Positions 13,903 through 15,899 of a stretch of DNA of 15,899 nucleotides are shown one piece after another. Within the stretch, counting starts at the first letter, position 1. Each line of letters opens with the position of its first letter. The notes beneath the pieces were generated by a model that was not told the DNA's origin, did no database searches, and saw only the letters and a list, made by a program, of their open reading frames with translations. The position numbers and the translations under genes were made by a program. This DNA is from Verrucomicrobiota bacterium (GTDB taxonomy: Bacteria > Verrucomicrobiota > Kiritimatiellia > Kiritimatiellales > Tichowtungiaceae): assembly GCA_030619095.1 (NCBI GenBank), contig JAUXCB010000006.1, positions 1 through 15,899 of the forward strand, in the 5' to 3' direction.

Positions 13903-14604
13903 TCAACCCTCTGTCGGGATCAGTGCCCTGAAGTATGCCCAGCCGGAGAGCGCAACAGACCAGGTTGCATGATAGGCATAAACCGTTTCTGGAAAAAGAA
14001 GACTCCAGGCCTCCGCAAACGTGGGAGTACCAATCATGATCATCCAGAGCGACACAACCAAGAGGTTCGCCAGATAGATAATAATGCCGGAAAAAATCTT
14101 CCCGTTTTCCTGCACATCGGGCTGGTGCTGACTGAGCATATACACCGTGAACGTCACATGAAACCCCCAGGTCAGCCCGACTCCCGCCAGCCACCACAAC
14201 TCATAGGAACCCAGATCGACAAAGAAACCAACCCCGTACCAGACGGCAATCAGCACCACGGTGTAAAACGGGAAAAAGTAGGGCGCAAGTGATACCAAAA
14301 AATTACTTTTAGAGAGTTCCACATGGCCGCCGGTTTTACCCACCCTGATCCGTCCCACCTTGGCACCCATCAACATTCCCCAAAGAGCATGCGTCAACTC
14401 ATGCCCCAACACATAGGTTCGAAAGGCCTGCGGCAACAGAAAAAACCCAAGCACAGAAACCAGGAACCCAACCGGCAGCGCCCAATCATTCCATCCGGAG
14501 GCCTCTGCCGGCACCGATTGCAACAGAAAGAAAAACGCGCGGGATGCCGCCCAGCAAAGCGGCAGAAAAACCAGTCCGATAATCAGTTTAAGAAACTTTT
14601 TCAC
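13903..14604 (-). CDS. M50-like integral membrane metalloprotease homologue
   Basis: A hydrophobic protein of 233 residues with about five or six membrane segments. It contains HELTH (residues 68-72), a HExxH zinc site placed at the edge of a membrane segment in the context TYVLGHELTHALWGM, and further on QPDVQENGKIFSG (~161-173), where Asp163 could be the third zinc ligand as in M50-type proteins. M50 proteases cut within the membrane, often releasing regulators such as anti-sigma factors; the neighbouring sigma and anti-sigma pair makes that attractive but it is only inference. Many M50B-like proteins of this size have no proven activity. I chose GTG 14604 (MKKFLKLIIGLVF); GTG 14640 would start inside the -35 box of the divergent tRNA promoter. 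Neither has a Shine-Dalgarno. Confidence 0.75.
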   Translation of the reverse strand: MKKFLKLIIGLVFLPLCWAASRAFFFLLQSVPAEASGWNDWALPVGFLVSVLGFFLLPQAFRTYVLGHELTHALWGMLMGAKVGRIRVGKTGGHVELSKSNFLVSLAPYFFPFYTVVLIAVWYGVGFFVDLGSYELWWLAGVGLTWGFHVTFTVYMLSQHQPDVQENGKIFSGIIIYLANLLVVSLWMIMIGTPTFAEAWSLLFPETVYAYHATWSVALSGWAYFRALIPTEG

Positions 14605-14633
14605 ACGGGAAAAGTTAGCAGGGGGAATGAGGA

Positions 14634-14662
14634 TTGACACTTAAAAAAACATCACGTATAAC
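14634..14662 (+). promoter_or_regulatory. Sigma-70 promoter of the tRNA-Ala / trmL unit
   Basis: TTGACA (14634-14639) and TATAAC (14657-14662) are separated by exactly 17 bases, close to the sigma-70 consensus and typical of stable-RNA genes. The start near 14669 lies about 16 bases before the tRNA. Confidence 0.85.
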
Positions 14663-14684
14663 CCCCACTTCTTTCGACCTTTTT

Positions 14685-14760
<76 letters not shown>

Positions 14761-14776
14761 AAGATAAGGATTCCGA

Positions 14777-15286
14777 ATGACTCGACCCCGAACCCAAATC
14801 CCATTCCGCTGGCCCGACCCGCCGTTTAACATCGTCCTTGTCGAGCCGGACATCCCGCAGAACACCGGTAATATCGCCCGACTGTGCGCCGCAACCGGCA
14901 CAACGCTCAACTTAGTGGAACCGCTCGGCTTTCAGTTGACTGACAAGCTGGTTAAACGCGCCGGACTCGACTACTGGGACTCCGTTGATGTTCAACGTTT
15001 TCCAAACCTTGGAACTTTTATGGGAAAAAGTTCCAAGGTTCGGAAAATCTACTTCAGCACCAACGGATCGAAGAATTACACCGAAGCGGACTATCAACCG
15101 GGCGATTGCCTCATCTTCGGCAGTGAAAGCAAGGGGCTCCCTTTGGAGCTGCTAGAAGCCAATCCGGACGATGTATACAACATCCCGATTCAGCTTGATC
15201 ACGTCCGCTCGCTCAACCTCGCCAACGCCGCGTCTATCGTGCTCTACGAGGCATTAAGGAAACTCAATCAAAGGCCATGTCAATAA
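14777..15286 (+). CDS. trmL: tRNA (cytidine(34)/uridine(34)-2'-O)-methyltransferase TrmL
   Basis: A SPOUT-class, SAM-dependent enzyme that in E. coli 2'-O-methylates the wobble nucleotide of certain tRNA-Leu species. Family motifs are clear: FNIVLVEPDIPQNTGNIARL (~17-36), LVEPLGF (~46-52), the trefoil-knot loops LIFGSESKGLPLELL (~112-126) and NIPIQLDHVRSLNLANAASI (~135-154). Length is 169 against about 157 in E. coli, the excess being an N-terminal extension of about 16 residues. AAGGA (14766-14770) lies six bases before the ATG. The gene follows tRNA-Ala by 16 bases and has no promoter of its own that I can see, so it is probably read from the tRNA promoter. Residues ~75-90 are encoded by a 50-bp palindrome, an unusual feature, without obvious change of length relative to the family. 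Confidence 0.95.
   Translation: MTRPRTQIPFRWPDPPFNIVLVEPDIPQNTGNIARLCAATGTTLNLVEPLGFQLTDKLVKRAGLDYWDSVDVQRFPNLGTFMGKSSKVRKIYFSTNGSKNYTEADYQPGDCLIFGSESKGLPLELLEANPDDVYNIPIQLDHVRSLNLANAASIVLYEALRKLNQRPCQ
14998..15047. repeat. 50-bp near-perfect palindrome inside trmL
   Basis: Two 22-base arms (14998-15019 and 15026-15047) surround a six-base loop (ATGGGA). The arms are inverted complements at 21 of 22 positions; the only mismatch pairs A15004 with C15041. The core is AACCTTGGAACTTTT. It lies in frame and encodes FPNLGTFMGKSSKVRK; read on the opposite strand, the same symmetry gives FPNLGTFSHKSSKVWK. I found no second copy in the window. The form resembles palindromic elements that insert in coding sequence, such as the Rickettsia palindromic elements. 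Confidence 0.85.
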
Positions 15287-15301
15287 TGGCCAAGCAGGAT
15301 T

Positions 15302-15434
15302 AGGGGTCAGTCCCGTAATCTAGTACTTTCCTTCTCATCGCCGACTTTCCTGCGCTTTAATCGAGCACCTACAGTACTGGATCGGCCTTTCTTTTCAGCT
15401 CATTTATAATTGATTACCATATTACGTGACCCCT
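15302..15434. mobile_element. Short non-autonomous element with GGGGTCA-type inverted ends (REP/RAYT-like remnant)
   Basis: The left end AGGGGTCAGTCCCGTAAT (15302-15319) and the right end ATTACGTGACCCCT (15421-15434) are inverted copies, differing by a four-base insertion (GTCC) in the left arm. GGGGTCA-type termini are familiar from REP elements mobilised by Y1 (RAYT) transposases. On the minus strand, 15399-15307 is open for 30 codons of basic peptide (RSSTVGARLKRRKVGDEK ...), ending at a TGA that lies within the terminal TGACCCC, as if it were the last part of a transposase gene. Two AGTACT copies lie inside. It looks like a deletion derivative that keeps both ends and a transposase tail. 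The rest of 15287-15421 holds no gene. The family assignment is from memory of motif style, not a search. Confidence 0.5.
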
Positions 15435-15899
15435 TTACCGGTTTCGCGGTGAACAGCTCGGCGATAGACAAGCGCCCCAAGCCCCATAATAAAAAGTCCG
15501 ATTGTAGACGGCTCTGGAATGGCTCCGGCGGTGATGCTGACTCCGGGAGTGGATTCATACGCCCAACCACGTATTCTAATGGATGAGCGGGTTTCCACCC
15601 CCTCTATATCCAACCATCCATAATGAATTCCGTCTTCCGCTTCAAACTCTAGGCCAACATAGCCGCGATGGTCTATAAACTCGCCTGTTTCTCCAGTGCT
15701 TAGTAGAAAAATAAGGGTGTCCCAGCCTTCAAGACCGAACCATTCTTCTAGAGTGCCCTCTCCGCTATTTGCACCGATAACATAACCTGAATCTAATGCC
15801 GCAACGGAGCCTCCAATATTTGGGGGCGGAGAAGGAAGGATTAGATATTTATTTGCGTCCGGGTTCGAGGAGCTGATTCCAGAAAAAAAATTCATTCCT
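15422..15899 (-). CDS. PEP-CTERM sorting-domain protein, 5' end missing
   Basis: A secreted protein with a C-terminal PEP-CTERM anchor: AIPEPSTIGLFIMGLGALVY has the Pro-Glu-Pro motif and a hydrophobic span, followed by the Arg-rich end RRAVHR. Such proteins are recognised by exosortase and sent to the cell surface or matrix, often in species that make exopolysaccharide. The preceding ~125 residues are beta-rich and acidic (GWDTLIFLLSTGETGEFIDH, FEAEDGIHYGWLDIEG), typical of the poorly conserved passenger parts. The frame stays open to the window edge and no signal peptide is seen, so the gene starts outside; ATG 15895 is probably internal. The tail after RRAVHR is extended by ETGKGVT, and the last residues and the TAA stop fall in the right end of the mobile-element remnant. 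Confidence 0.85.
   Translation of the reverse strand, partial: GMNFFSGISSSNPDANKYLILPSPPPNIGGSVAALDSGYVIGANSGEGTLEEWFGLEGWDTLIFLLSTGETGEFIDHRGYVGLEFEAEDGIHYGWLDIEGVETRSSIRIRGWAYESTPGVSITAGAIPEPSTIGLFIMGLGALVYRRAVHRETGKGVT

Noticed and set aside
15273..15291. Six-base stem GGCCAT/ATGGCC across the trmL stop codon as a terminator
   Set aside because: The stem is short, overlaps the last codons, and has no T-run after it.

Overview
The window looks like chromosomal DNA of a Gram-negative, free-living member of the PVC superphylum, most likely Kiritimatiellota or Verrucomicrobia-like. This is an inference from four things together: a truncated PEP-CTERM protein, a Wza/Wzc-type exopolysaccharide module, an RNase HIII, and a type IIA topoisomerase B subunit of the ParE-like class. 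No marker gene settles the taxonomy. Both strands are densely coded, many starts have recognisable Shine-Dalgarno sequences, and TTG and GTG starts occur.

Region by region. (1) 1-3453, minus strand: two tandem CNNM/CBS-domain membrane transporter genes coupled by an ATGA overlap, then the 5' part of a topoisomerase subunit B gene with its own promoter. The first CNNM gene is split by a one-base frameshift at a C run. (2) 3528-3932, plus strand: dciA (DUF721), the replicative helicase loader, divergent from the CNNM genes. (3) 3933-9064, minus strand: a five-gene exopolysaccharide module. In transcription order it holds two small secreted proteins of unknown function, an outer-membrane beta-barrel protein, a Wzc-type copolymerase/BY-kinase with a ten-tyrosine tail, and a Wza-type OPX lipoprotein, and it closes with a rho-independent terminator. 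Together they would span inner membrane, periplasm and outer membrane to control and export a polymer; no glycosyltransferase or flippase of the pathway lies in the window. (4) 9166-11837, plus strand: rnhC, overlapped by a multispanning GT-C/TPR protein of the TMTC type.

(5) 11838-13808, minus strand: an ECF sigma factor, its probable membrane anti-sigma factor, and a secreted coiled-coil protein with an intercistronic hairpin before it and a strong terminator after it. Beyond the terminator is an unlisted candidate small gene (46 codons, TTG start, own promoter and ribosome binding site) for a single-pass membrane peptide. (6) 13903-14604, minus strand: an M50-like HExxH membrane protein. 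(7) 14634-15286, plus strand: a consensus promoter, tRNA-Ala(GGC) and trmL, apparently one transcription unit. trmL carries a 50-bp near-perfect palindrome inside its coding sequence. (8) 15302-15434: a 133-bp element with GGGGTCA-type inverted ends, resembling a deletion derivative of a REP/RAYT-type transposable unit. Its right end supplies the stop codon of the final gene, a PEP-CTERM protein that runs off the window.

I find no complete novel defence or metabolic system. The most unusual items are the coding palindrome in trmL, the short mobile remnant at the PEP-CTERM gene, the small membrane-protein gene, the frameshifted CNNM gene and the two uncharacterised secreted proteins that lead the exopolysaccharide operon.
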